From NCBI GenBank assembly GCA_964484385.1, contig CAZAFV010000062.1, positions 1-15,668 on the forward strand: a stretch of DNA of 15,668 bases, in the 5' to 3' direction. Origin of the DNA: Poriferisodalis sp964484385 (GTDB taxonomy: Bacteria; Actinomycetota; Acidimicrobiia; Acidimicrobiales; Poriferisodalaceae). Below the pieces are notes generated by a model. That model was not told the DNA's origin. It saw only the letters and a program-made list of their open reading frames with translations, and did no database searches. This document shows, one piece after another, positions 8,181-15,668 of this stretch; position 1 is the stretch's first letter, and every line of letters begins with the position of its first letter. Both the position numbers and the translations under genes were made by a program.

Positions 8181-8247
8181 GCGATGGGCACAGTCAGCCG
8201 TTCCGGCTGAGCGATGGGCACAGTCAGCCGTTCCGGCTGAGCGATGG
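8163..8247. repeat. 30-bp tandem palindromic repeat, left part of array
   Basis: Three copies of a 30-bp unit begin at 8163, 8193 and 8223; the third is cut by the Ns. Each unit holds an inverted repeat TCAGCCG-TTC-CGGCTGA (7-bp stem, 3-nt loop) and a constant 13-nt linker gcgatgggcacag. Visible copies are identical. The stop codon of the SDR gene lies in the first hairpin. Because the unit is a multiple of three, every frame stays open through it, which explains spurious ORFs here. The array separates two convergent genes, so tandem bidirectional terminators or a REP-like/minisatellite element are the main readings. Confidence 0.9.
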
Positions 8248-8347
8248 NNNNNNNNNNNNNNNNNNNNNNNNNNNNNNNNNNNNNNNNNNNNNNNNNNNNN
8301 NNNNNNNNNNNNNNNNNNNNNNNNNNNNNNNNNNNNNNNNNNNNNNN
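8248..8347. other. Assembly gap (100 Ns)
   Basis: There are exactly 100 undetermined bases, the usual placeholder for a gap of unknown size. It lies inside the repeat array, so the most likely hidden content is more 30-bp units, but other sequence cannot be excluded. ORFs running through it are artefacts. Confidence 0.95.
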
Positions 8348-8370
8348 GCACAGTCAGCCGCTCAGGCTGA
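8348..8370. repeat. Diverged last unit of the palindromic repeat
   Basis: After the gap, gcacag continues the same linker and is followed by TCAGCC-GCTCA-GGCTGA (8354-8370), with a 6-bp stem and 5-nt loop. It is a changed copy of the array hairpin and abuts the stop codon (8371-8373) of the minus-strand modC-like gene. Confidence 0.75.
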
Positions 8371-9545
<1,175 letters not shown>

Positions 9546-9549
<4 letters not shown>

Positions 9550-10385
9550 CGGCTCGGCCACCAGCGGTCCCGCAGGGCAATCAGCAAGCCCAGCGACAGT
9601 GCGACGAGCACCAGGCTGATAGCCACCGCCGCATCCCGGTTCGACTCCAGCGCCACGAACACTGCCAGCGGCAGCGTCTGGGTCCGCCCGCCGAGACTGC
9701 CTGCAAACGTGACGGTTGCGCCGAACTCGCCGAGCGCTCGCGCCCACGCCACGACCACCGCGACGCCCAGCGCGGGCCCGATCATCGGCAGCGTCACCCG
9801 CCACAGCACCCGCAGCCGCGAGGCACCCAGCGTGGCGGCTGCATGCTCGTATCGCCGATCCAGATTCCGCAGCGCACCTTCGACCGTCAGAATCACAAGC
9901 GGGGTGGCCACAAAGGCGTTCGCCAGGATGACGCCCCAGATCGAGTACGGCAGCAGCAGGCCGGTGGCGTCATGCAGCGGCCCGCCGACCACGCCCCGAC
10001 GCCCGAGCGCGAACAGCAGCGCGGCGCCGCCCACGACAGGCGGCAGCACCATCGGCAGCGTCACCAGCGCCCGTATCGCCGAGCGGCCCGGGAATGACAC
10101 CCGCGCCAGCACCCACGCCAGCGGCACGCCGACCAGCGCGGCCGCCGCCGCAGCCGCGATCGAAGACACCACCGAGAGCACAGCCGCGTCCACCACGAAC
10201 CGGCTCGACAGGTGCGTCCACAGCCCGGTCCATGGTGCACGCGCAACAAGGCCCACGAGCGGCAGTGCGAACAGCACGACACCGATGCCAGCGAGCAGCG
10301 CGACCGGCCAAGGCGGCAGATCCCGCGCCATCCGGCGCGCCCCGCTGCCGCCGCTCCTCGGGGTTGCAGTCGATGAGTCGGTCAT
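9546..10385 (-). CDS. modB: Molybdate ABC transporter permease
   Basis: The 279-aa membrane protein forms the channel of the molybdate importer. Several hydrophobic segments are evident (about five or six). The EAA loop that docks on the ATPase reads EHAAATLGASRLRVLWRVTL, matching the consensus EAA---G with a following hydrophobic helix. LPMVLPPVVGGAALL and the ALGEFGATVTFAGS stretch are typical of ModB. Its ATG (10385-10383) overlaps the modA stop as ATGA, and its stop overlaps the modC start in the same way, so the three genes make a tightly coupled modABC operon. Confidence 0.9.
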
Positions 10386-11239
10386 GGCGTCGCGAATCCG
10401 AAATCGGCGAATGCGCCGAGTGCTGGGTCCGTCTGCAGGTATGCAACAAACGCCACGGCTGCCACACCATTGGGGGCATCTGCCAGCACAGCGGCCTCAT
10501 ATGTCACCTCTGGCTGTTGCCCGCGGGGCCAGCCCAGGCTCGTGATGCGATCGGGCTCGGCGATCACGTCGCTGGCATACACCACTGCAGCGTCGAGTTC
10601 TCCTGCACCCAGCTTGGTGGCGAGCGCGCGCACATTGGGCTCTTCGGTGTCTGGGGCAGGCTCAATCTGCATGCCCGACAACCCGGCTCGAGCATGTGCA
10701 CCACACGGCACCTCTGACGCGCACAGCCCGATCAACAGATCGGGCCGGGACAGGTCGGCGAGTGAATCGACGCCGGCATTGTTGCCGACGGGCACGGCGA
10801 GCACGAGCGAGTTGCGTGCCACAACGACGGGTTGGCCGTCGATGCCGACTCCGTTGCGGATCGTGCGTACATGACTCGGGTCCGCCGGGATGAAGACATC
10901 TGCTGGCGCACCGGCGAGTACCTGCTCGCGCAGTGCCGAACTGCCGGCGCCAGAGATCTGCACCTCGACAGCGGGATGCTGCCGCTCGAAGCTCGTAGCA
11001 ATCACCTCGGTGACAGGCAACAGGGACGCGGCGACCAGAACATGCAGGCTGCCTTCGAGCGTTGCCCCTCCGCTGACGCTTGCGCCGGAGCGGTTGGCGG
11101 TACCAGCATCGCCTTCAGACGCCGCGCAGCCCGCTGCCAGCGGTGCCATCGCCAACAGTGTCAGTGCAGCGCAGCGGCGTGTCCACGCCGCACGGTGCGC
11201 GACTTCCGTGTCGTGCGTCGCCGCGCGGATGCCGCCCAT
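10382..11239 (-). CDS. modA: Molybdate-binding lipoprotein
   Basis: The 285-aa protein captures molybdate outside the membrane and hands it to ModBC. The N-terminus carries basic residues (Arg21, Arg22), a hydrophobic stretch and the lipobox LAAGC with Cys38 as the lipid-anchored residue; a Gly/Ser linker follows. The mature part matches the ModA family: LHVLVAASLLPVTEV, SGAGSSALREQVLAGAPADVF, then the usual middle with NSLVLAVPVG and ADLSRPDLLIGL. Such Ser residues bind the oxyanion in the family. The start ATG (11237-11239) is chosen to leave a sensible signal peptide; an open frame upstream is read-through. It is divergent, by 80 bp, from a small membrane protein gene. No clear ModE-type operator was found between them. 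Confidence 0.9.
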   Translation of the reverse strand: MGGIRAATHDTEVAHRAAWTRRCAALTLLAMAPLAAGCAASEGDAGTANRSGASVSGGATLEGSLHVLVAASLLPVTEVIATSFERQHPAVEVQISGAGSSALREQVLAGAPADVFIPADPSHVRTIRNGVGIDGQPVVVARNSLVLAVPVGNNAGVDSLADLSRPDLLIGLCASEVPCGAHARAGLSGMQIEPAPDTEEPNVRALATKLGAGELDAAVVYASDVIAEPDRITSLGWPRGQQPEVTYEAAVLADAPNGVAAVAFVAYLQTDPALGAFADFGFATP

Positions 11240-11307
11240 AGCTTCGCCAGTGTGCCCGACGCTCGTGGTTGTCGAAAATCCGGCGCGATGTCCAGCAGCA
11301 AGAGTTC

Positions 11308-11313
11308 TATGGT
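11308..11313 (+). promoter_or_regulatory. Candidate -10 box just before small-protein gene
   Basis: TATGGT fits TANNNT and ends 6 nt before ATG 11320, as for a leaderless start. The same bases (ggtggag) also resemble a ribosome site, so either reading is possible. Confidence 0.4.
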
Positions 11314-11319
11314 GGAGCA

Positions 11320-11604
11320 ATGGTCGCCGGAGTCCTCGCCGCCACTCCCATCGTGGTCGACGCGTGGGTCGTGCTGGTGGCCACAGCGAGCGTCGTGGGC
11401 ACGATGTTGACCGCCGTCTTGGCGACCACGCTCCACTTGGCCGGCCGCATCGATCATCAGGGAGCGCTACTCGGCGGGCGCATCGACCATCAGCGCGACG
11501 AGATCGTGCTGGTGCGCGAACGCGTCGCCCGCTTGGAGGCCCTCTTCGCCAGGTCGGGCGATTCGTCAGGTTCCGCAACGGAGCCGCCACCAGCGGACGA
11601 ATAG
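11320..11604 (+). CDS. Small membrane protein with coiled-coil tail
   Basis: No function is recognised. The 94-aa protein has one membrane segment (about residues 8-35, IVVDAWVVLVATASVVGTML) and then a charged, heptad-like stretch (RDEIVLVRERVARLEAL) likely to be a short coiled coil. Between them the motif GRIDHQ occurs twice, eleven residues apart. A Ser/Pro/Glu tail follows. The ATG at 11320 is chosen over an in-frame upstream ATG at 11269 because a ribosome-like ggtggag and a -10-like TATGGT precede it. It lies 10 bp before the MBL-fold gene and may share its transcript. Small single-pass proteins with such heptads can act as membrane tethers, which is a guess here. Confidence 0.6.
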   Translation: MVAGVLAATPIVVDAWVVLVATASVVGTMLTAVLATTLHLAGRIDHQGALLGGRIDHQRDEIVLVRERVARLEALFARSGDSSGSATEPPPADE

Positions 11605-11607
11605 GGT
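11602..11607 (+). promoter_or_regulatory. Candidate -10 box of MBL gene
   Basis: TAGGGT fits TANNNT and ends 7 nt before ATG 11615. Its first three bases are the stop codon of the upstream small gene. No ribosome site lies between, so a leaderless start is plausible. Confidence 0.4.
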
Positions 11608-11614
11608 CCTCGGC

Positions 11615-12526
11615 ATGGCTACGACGCTGGATTGGTACGGGTGTGCGACCTTCCGGCTGCGCACGGCCGGCCTCACGATCTTTCTCGACGCATACATCGA
11701 CCGGGCCGACAACGCCGTGGGCCCGGGCCTGTCGGCCGACGACGTCACCGAGGCGGACTGGGTGCTCGTGGGTCATTCCCACTTCGATCATCTCTACGGG
11801 GCCGAGCGCATCGTGGCCAACACCGACGCCACCCTGATCGCGTCGTACGAGTCGGTGCGGGTGATGGCCGAGGCCGGAGTGCCCGAAGAGCGGATGATCT
11901 GCGTGGCCGGCGGCGAGACGGTGGATCTCGCTCGGGGAGACCGCGGAGCTGGTGTGCGGGTGTCGGTGTATCCGAGCCAGCACTCCTGCGTCTGGTCGCA
12001 CACCCAGATGGACCAGCCCGACCACGTCTGCCTGGGCGACCTCGGCGTGACCTGGCAGGAGCAGCAGCAGAAGTTCGCCGAGCTGATGAAGTACCTGGCG
12101 ACGGAAGTCGATGCCGACACCAGCGCGCACATCGCTGCGTCCGCCGCCGGTCACAGCGACCGGGGCGACGGGGGAGCGCTGCTGTTCCTGGTGGAGGCGC
12201 CGGACGGCTCGGTGCTGTTCCAGGACACCTCGGGTCACTGGTCGGGCGTGATGCGCGACCTGCGCCCGGACGTGGCGATCCTCGCGGCGGCCGGCCGCGG
12301 CAACATCGACGGTGAGCCCATCCAGGGCTCGCTGGCGCAGTTCATCGGCCGCCAGGCCGACCTGCTGCGGCCCCGCAAGGTCATCCTGGGGCACCACGAC
12401 AACTGGCTGCCGGGCTTCTCGGTGCCGACCGACACGACGTCCATTGCCGCCGAGCTGGCCCGGGTCACGCCGAACGTCGAGTTCCTCGAACCGGGCTACA
12501 TGGAAGCAACGCCGATCCTGCCGTAG
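11615..12526 (+). CDS. MBL-fold metallo-hydrolase
   Basis: The 303-aa protein belongs to the metallo-beta-lactamase hydrolase fold, closest in feel to UlaG-like members. The metal motif is H54-S-H56-F-D58-H59 (HxHxDH); further likely ligands are H123 (SQHSC), D204 (FQDTSGH) and H260 or H261 (GHHDNW). The N-terminus WYGCATFRL and a long insert between H123 and D204 are also visible. No signal peptide is seen, so it should be cytoplasmic. Substrate is unknown; related proteins open lactones or cleave phosphodiesters. It follows the small membrane protein gene by 10 bp and converges with the DUF418 gene. Confidence 0.85.
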   Translation: MATTLDWYGCATFRLRTAGLTIFLDAYIDRADNAVGPGLSADDVTEADWVLVGHSHFDHLYGAERIVANTDATLIASYESVRVMAEAGVPEERMICVAGGETVDLARGDRGAGVRVSVYPSQHSCVWSHTQMDQPDHVCLGDLGVTWQEQQQKFAELMKYLATEVDADTSAHIAASAAGHSDRGDGGALLFLVEAPDGSVLFQDTSGHWSGVMRDLRPDVAILAAAGRGNIDGEPIQGSLAQFIGRQADLLRPRKVILGHHDNWLPGFSVPTDTTSIAAELARVTPNVEFLEPGYMEATPILP

Positions 12527-12544
12527 TCGAGATAGCGGTTGACG

Positions 12545-12562
12545 GGCTGCGTTTGTGCGGCC
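12545..12562. terminator. Terminator-like hairpin after MBL gene
   Basis: GGCTGC-GTTTGT-GCGGCC makes a 6-bp stem (one G-U pair) with a 6-nt loop, followed by tgtt. It lies in the 42-bp gap between two convergent genes. A separate 10-bp palindrome TCGCTAGCGA (12566-12575) contains the stop codon of the minus-strand gene. Confidence 0.4.
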
Positions 12563-12568
12563 TGTTCG

Positions 12569-13684
12569 CTAGCGAGCGCGTATCGGCTGCCAGCGGCGGT
12601 ACGTGGCGCAGCGCCACAGCCATTCGACGGGGCCGAAGGCGAACCGGTCCAGCCAGGCCTTCGACCACCACAGCTGCACCAGCCACGCAGCCACCACGAA
12701 CACGGCGATGCCGCTGCGGCCCAGGTTCAGATCGTCCAGCAGAGCGCCCAGCACAAGCAGGCCGAGTGCGGTCTGGGTGAGGTAGTTGGTGAGCGCCATG
12801 CGTCCCGCAGCACGGATGCGCTGCCGCAAGTCACCGTCGCTCGCCGAGTTCCACAGCGCAATCAGGCTGAGGTAGCCCAGGCACAGCGGCAGCGTGGCCA
12901 GCGTGTTGGGGATGGTTCCGGCGACGGCCCAGTCGATGTCGAAGCCGGTACCTGCCATCAGTGCGAATCCGGCAGTCGACAGCGGCAGCCCGACGCCGAG
13001 GCCCCATGCGGCCATGCGGCGGTAGAACGACAGTGCCCGGTTGCCGCTGATGACACCCGTCCGGTAGAGCGCCGCGCCGATGAGCATGGCGCCCAAGGCT
13101 CGACCGAAGTAGTCGGCCAGGAACCACGTCTCGATGACGCCGTAGTAGTCGCCGTAGTGCCAGAAGTCGATCAGCACGCTGGAGAAGCTGCGCAGCGACG
13201 ACTGCACGAACCACGAGATGACTGCCACTGCGACATAGCACGCGCCGCCCAGTACGAGCAGCACCTTGGCGGGCAGGCGTCGCAGTGCGAGCACGACCGG
13301 CGCGCACAGGGCATAGGCGAACAGCACGTCGCCGTCCCAGAACGACAGGTGCACGATGCCGATGCCCAGCAGCAGCGCGTTGCGCCACAGGCTCAGCAGC
13401 ACGCTGCGCCGGCCCTTCGCCGCGGCACGCTCGGCGAACAGCACAACGCCGGCGCCGAACAGCATCGAGAACAGGCCCATGAACTTCTGGTCGGCGAAGA
13501 TCTCTCCGGCGCCGCCGACGATCCAGTCCAGCCACGTGCGTGTTCCGCCGGCATTGAGGTTGGTGTAAGCAGCCGCGGGCAGGCCGAATGCCACCGCATT
13601 CATCGTCAAGATGCCGAGCACGGCCACGCCGCGCACCGCGTCGAGCGTCGTGATGCGTTCAGCCCCGACCGTCGCAACGGCCAT
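12569..13684 (-). CDS. DUF418 family membrane protein (YeiB-like)
   Basis: The 371-aa integral membrane protein has many hydrophobic segments, about eight to ten. The N-terminus LDAVRGVAVLGILTMNAVAF is the DUF418 start motif, and the end GPVEWLWRCATYRRW matches the family's GPxEWLWRxxTY signature. The biochemical role of the family is not established; some members are proposed to act in transport or in envelope synthesis. The ATG at 13684 follows the alcohol dehydrogenase stop by 12 bp, with GGAG just before it, so it is probably co-transcribed with that gene. There is no sequence reason to link the two functions. Confidence 0.88.
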   Translation of the reverse strand: MAVATVGAERITTLDAVRGVAVLGILTMNAVAFGLPAAAYTNLNAGGTRTWLDWIVGGAGEIFADQKFMGLFSMLFGAGVVLFAERAAAKGRRSVLLSLWRNALLLGIGIVHLSFWDGDVLFAYALCAPVVLALRRLPAKVLLVLGGACYVAVAVISWFVQSSLRSFSSVLIDFWHYGDYYGVIETWFLADYFGRALGAMLIGAALYRTGVISGNRALSFYRRMAAWGLGVGLPLSTAGFALMAGTGFDIDWAVAGTIPNTLATLPLCLGYLSLIALWNSASDGDLRQRIRAAGRMALTNYLTQTALGLLVLGALLDDLNLGRSGIAVFVVAAWLVQLWWSKAWLDRFAFGPVEWLWRCATYRRWQPIRAR

Positions 13685-13696
13685 CGGCTCCGGGCC

Positions 13697-14788
13697 TCAG
13701 TCGAAGGTGATGACGGTGCGGGTGGCCTCGCCGGCCTTCATCCAGCCGTAGCCCTCGTTGATCTGCTCGAGGTCGATGCGCGCCGAGATCATCTCATCCA
13801 GCATGAGGCGGCCGTCGAGGTAGAGGTCGATCATCATCGGGATGTCGCTGCGGAACTGGTTCGAGCCCATCATCGAGCCCTGCAGCTTCTTCTCCGACAG
13901 GAAGTCGATGCCGCGCAGCTCCACTCTGGTCTTCGACGGCACCATGCCGATGACGGTGGCGGTTCCGCCGATGTCGAGCATGTTGAACGCTTGCTGCACC
14001 GTCTCGGCCAGGCCGATGGCTTCGAAGCTGTACTCCACGCCGCCTTTGGTCATGTCCTTCACGGCGGTCACCACGTCGTCCACCTCGGCGGCGTTGACGG
14101 TGTCGGTGGCGCCCATCTGGCGGGCGGTCTCAAGCTTCGCCTCGGTCATGTCCACGGCGATGATGCGGCCGGCACCCGCGACCCGGGCACCTTGGACAGC
14201 CGACAGCCCGATGCCGCCGCAGCCGATCACGCACACCACGCTGCCCACGCCGACGCCTGCGGTGTTCACCGCTGCGCCGAAGCCCGTCGTGACGCCGCAG
14301 CCGATCAGGCATGCCCGGTCGAGCGGCATGTCGGGACGCACCTTCACGACGGCGTTCTGATGCACCAGCATCTGCTCGGCGAAGCCGCCGAGCCGAGCCA
14401 TCTGGTCAACCGAAGTGCCGTCTTCGCGGGTCAGCCGGGCTGCGGCGCCCTTGGCCCGCGAGGTGGCCCGGACATTGGTGCAACGGTGCGGGTTGCCCGA
14501 CAGGCAGCGATGGCACTGGCCGCAGAAGATCGAGAGGCACGCAACGACGTGGTCGCCCGGTGCCACGTAGCTCACATCGGATCCGACCGCTTCCACGACA
14601 CCCGCCGATTCATGGCCCATCACCATGGGAAGCGGCGTCCGGAACAGCCCTTCCATGAAGTGCAGGTCGCTGTGGCACAGACCGGCGCCCAGAGTCTGGA
14701 TGAGCACCTCGTTCGGTCCCGGCGCGTCGATGCGCAGGTCCTCGAGCTCCAAGTCGCCCGGCTGTTCGCAGAGCACTGCAGCCTTCAT
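13697..14788 (-). CDS. Zn-dependent alcohol dehydrogenase (NDMA/mycothiol-type)
   Basis: The 363-aa protein is a medium-chain zinc alcohol dehydrogenase. Catalytic zinc ligands are C38, H59 with E60 and C164. The structural zinc loop has C89, C92, C95 and C103. The NAD-binding motif GCGGIG is at 189-194 and D213 at the end of the following strand favours NAD over NADP. The VTTGFGAAVNTAGVGVGSVV stretch is typical of the actinobacterial NDMA-dependent/class III-like group, which includes mycothiol-dependent formaldehyde dehydrogenases. If it is one, the formaldehyde or formate link to a dimethylformamide enzyme nearby is suggestive but unproven. GAGGGGGCG precedes the ATG at 14788. It is divergent from the selenoprotein candidate and probably operonic with DUF418. 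Confidence 0.88.
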   Translation of the reverse strand: MKAAVLCEQPGDLELEDLRIDAPGPNEVLIQTLGAGLCHSDLHFMEGLFRTPLPMVMGHESAGVVEAVGSDVSYVAPGDHVVACLSIFCGQCHRCLSGNPHRCTNVRATSRAKGAAARLTREDGTSVDQMARLGGFAEQMLVHQNAVVKVRPDMPLDRACLIGCGVTTGFGAAVNTAGVGVGSVVCVIGCGGIGLSAVQGARVAGAGRIIAVDMTEAKLETARQMGATDTVNAAEVDDVVTAVKDMTKGGVEYSFEAIGLAETVQQAFNMLDIGGTATVIGMVPSKTRVELRGIDFLSEKKLQGSMMGSNQFRSDIPMMIDLYLDGRLMLDEMISARIDLEQINEGYGWMKAGEATRTVITFD

Positions 14789-14956
14789 GTCACGCCCCCT
14801 CGCGTTGTGCGGCCACCTGAGTGGCTTCGCTTGACGCTGCCGAGATTAGGCGCGCAGCCGCGAACGCGTGCCCGCCGCCGCCGATCGCGGCCGGGCCGCC
14901 ATCGGCCGCCCAGACGGAGGGTGCGGTAGCGTCGTTCCCAGCGAGCCACGGCCATC

Positions 14957-14965
14957 GAGGGGGAG
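14957..14965 (+). promoter_or_regulatory. Ribosome binding site of AhpD-like gene
   Basis: GAGGGGGAG lies 2-10 nt before ATG 14968. It sets this start over the open frame further upstream to 14821. Confidence 0.65.
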
Positions 14966-14967
14966 TC

Positions 14968-15564
14968 ATGGCGAATGAGCACGGCTACTTGCCCAAGGTG
15001 ACCGAGCTGGACGACAAGCAGCAACGCCGCTTGGACACGTGGTACGCGAAGGCCTACACCGACGACAACCTGTTCCGGACGCTGGCTGCAGACGAGACGA
15101 CGATGGACATGTTCTTGGGCTGGGTCGGCGCCGTGTATGGAGGCACGCCCGAAGAAGACCCCGGAGCGCTTGATCGTCACATGCTCGAGATGTGCCGCAT
15201 CCGCATGGCGAACCGCAACGAGTGCTTCCACTGAAGCCTGGTCAAGAGCGCATCGTTGGTGCGCACTGGGCTGACCGACGAGGTCGTCGCCAAGCTCGAC
15301 GACTACGAGAACTCCGATCTCGACGGCGGCTGGAAAGCTGCGCTCGCCTTGGCCGACTGGCTCTCCGGCAATGAGCACTCGGGGAAGATCCCGCCCGAGC
15401 ATTACGAGCGGCTGCAGCGACACTTCGACGAGCGGCAGATCCTGCGGCTGGGAGCTCTGCTCGCCGTCTGCAGCGGCTGGCATCGGATGATCGAAGCCTT
15501 CGGCATCCGGCCCGACCACTACCAAGCCGGCCAATCTGCACCGTGGGCCGCGGCAGCGGGTTGA
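14968..15564 (+). CDS. AhpD/CMD-like protein, probable selenoprotein (in-frame TGA = Sec89)
   Basis: I read one 198-aa gene with TGA at 15232-15234 decoded as selenocysteine. Residues 1-88 end in MCRIRMANRNECFH, which is the AhpD/carboxymuconolactone decarboxylase catalytic helix. Glu74 to Cys86 is 12 residues, as E118 to C130 in Mycobacterium tuberculosis AhpD; His88 matches H132 and the TGA matches C133. The frame then continues without shift through GLTDEVVAKLDDY and ALALADWL, the family's C-terminal half. Eleven residues separate the TGA from GLT, as in ordinary CxxC members. The distal His (H137) is Lys93 here. AhpD proteins use CxxC to reduce peroxides or disulfides. The alternatives are a nonsense pseudogene or a sequencing error; both lose the matching hairpin downstream. 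A standard caller would report two pieces, 14968-15234 and 15256-15564. Confidence 0.75.
15232..15234 (+). other. In-frame TGA, predicted selenocysteine codon
   Basis: TGA falls at the second redox position of C-x-x-C, giving C86-F-H-U89. Flanking codons in the same frame encode family-like protein on both sides. Confidence 0.7.
15235..15272 (+). promoter_or_regulatory. Candidate bacterial SECIS element
   Basis: Immediately after TGA a two-part hairpin can form. The lower helix pairs 15235-15242 with 15265-15272 (8 bp including two G-U pairs). A 5-nt bulge (CAAGA) lies on the 5' side. The upper helix pairs 15248-15254 with 15258-15264 (7 bp, one G-U) around a 3-nt loop, G15255-U-U. The loop begins 20 nt after TGA and starts with G, both within what is known of bacterial SECIS elements (loop 16-37 nt away, G in first two loop positions). 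It lies in coding sequence, as bacterial SECIS must. Confidence 0.65.
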
Positions 15565-15570
15565 GCCCAA

Positions 15571-15584
15571 GCGCGCCGGCGCGC
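15571..15584. terminator. GC palindrome, possible terminator
   Basis: GCGCGCCGGCGCGC is a perfect 14-bp palindrome 7 bp after the AhpD-like stop and before the convergent partial gene. It can fold as a 5-bp stem with a 4-nt loop. No U-tract follows. Confidence 0.3.
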
Positions 15585-15613
15585 GCCGTGAGCCCATGCA
15601 TCAGAAGGCTCGT

Positions 15614-15668
15614 CTAGCTGTAATGCCCAGCGAGGTTGTTGACGCGGCTGGCGGGTGTGCCTGCGATG
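15614..15668 (-). CDS. C-terminal end of a gene entering from the right edge
   Basis: On the minus strand the frame is open from the right edge to TAG (15616-15614) and encodes AGTPASRVNNLAGHYS at its end. Of the 17 visible codons, 14 end in G or C, mostly C, as in the other genes here. The fragment is too short to name a product. It converges with the AhpD-like gene. Confidence 0.45.
   Translation of the reverse strand, partial: IAGTPASRVNNLAGHYS

Noticed and set aside
7239..8351. ORFs running through the N gap on both strands
   Set aside because: They translate undetermined bases and repeat units of 30 bp, which stay open in all frames; they are antisense to or beyond the real SDR gene.
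8163..8370. CRISPR array
   Set aside because: The spacer-like linkers are identical in every copy and only 13 nt; no cas genes are present.
12539..14929. Long plus-strand ORF of about 800 codons opposite DUF418 and ADH
   Set aside because: It is a GC-rich antisense shadow; the minus-strand genes have clear family motifs and the plus-strand product has none.
15192..15374. A double frameshift through the +2 frame (KPGQERIVGAH) as the explanation for the split AhpD-like gene
   Set aside because: The two halves are already in the same frame, and the in-frame reading gives the correct 11-residue spacing to GLT. One recoded TGA is simpler than two compensating shifts.
15256..15564. A separate gene starting at GTG 15256
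   Set aside because: It starts mid-fold just after the redox motif, has no ribosome site, and is the direct in-frame continuation of the upstream half.
15600..15668. A tRNA gene near the right edge
   Set aside because: No cloverleaf or conserved T-loop could be traced; the minus-strand frame looks coding instead.

Overview
This window comes from a high-GC bacterium with actinobacterial traits. Third codon positions are mostly G or C, several genes seem to be read from leaderless -10-type promoters, and the cyclohydantoinase-like, dimethylformamidase-like, DUF418 and NDMA/mycothiol-type alcohol dehydrogenase proteins suit a free-living or symbiotic actinobacterium. An Acidimicrobiia-like source is a guess from overall flavour only. 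Genes fill nearly the whole window. The one large non-coding stretch is a run of 100 Ns (8248-8347), which looks like an assembly gap inside a tandem palindromic repeat.

Layout. (i) 1-3283: the C-terminal part of an amidase-signature enzyme runs convergently into a hydantoinase/oxoprolinase-like protein. (ii) 3448-6194: a rhodanese and an N,N-dimethylformamidase large-subunit-like protein form a probable two-gene unit. Together with (i) this suggests amide, imide and cyclic-amide nitrogen scavenging. (iii) 6216-8180: a small-beta-barrel protein with a long Ala/Pro/Glu tail is divergent from an atypical SDR/epimerase. (iv) 8163-8370: a 30-bp tandem palindromic repeat with the gap. (v) 8371-11239: a complete molybdate ABC transporter, modA-modB-modC, with two ATGA start/stop overlaps. 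(vi) 11320-12526: a small membrane/coiled-coil protein and an MBL-fold hydrolase. (vii) 12569-14788: a DUF418 membrane protein downstream of a zinc alcohol dehydrogenase. (viii) 14968-15564: an AhpD/carboxymuconolactone decarboxylase-like gene interrupted by one in-frame TGA. (ix) The right edge holds the last codons of a minus-strand gene.

The most interesting object is (viii). The TGA falls exactly at the second Cys of the AhpD C-x-x-C redox motif, so the protein reads C86-F-H-U89. The frame stays open and family-like on both sides. Directly after the TGA is an imperfect hairpin whose 3-nt apical loop begins with G, 20 nt downstream, which is what is expected of a bacterial SECIS element. 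I interpret this as a selenocysteine-containing AhpD-like oxidoreductase that a standard gene caller would split into two ORFs or call a pseudogene.

Most convergent gene junctions carry a short GC-rich hairpin that could act as a bidirectional terminator. Several divergent or downstream starts have a TANNNT hexamer 6-8 nt before the start codon, consistent with leaderless transcripts. The molybdate transporter does not touch the selenoprotein, but it would suit a cell that makes Mo enzymes such as formate dehydrogenase, which often depend on selenium too. That link is inference.
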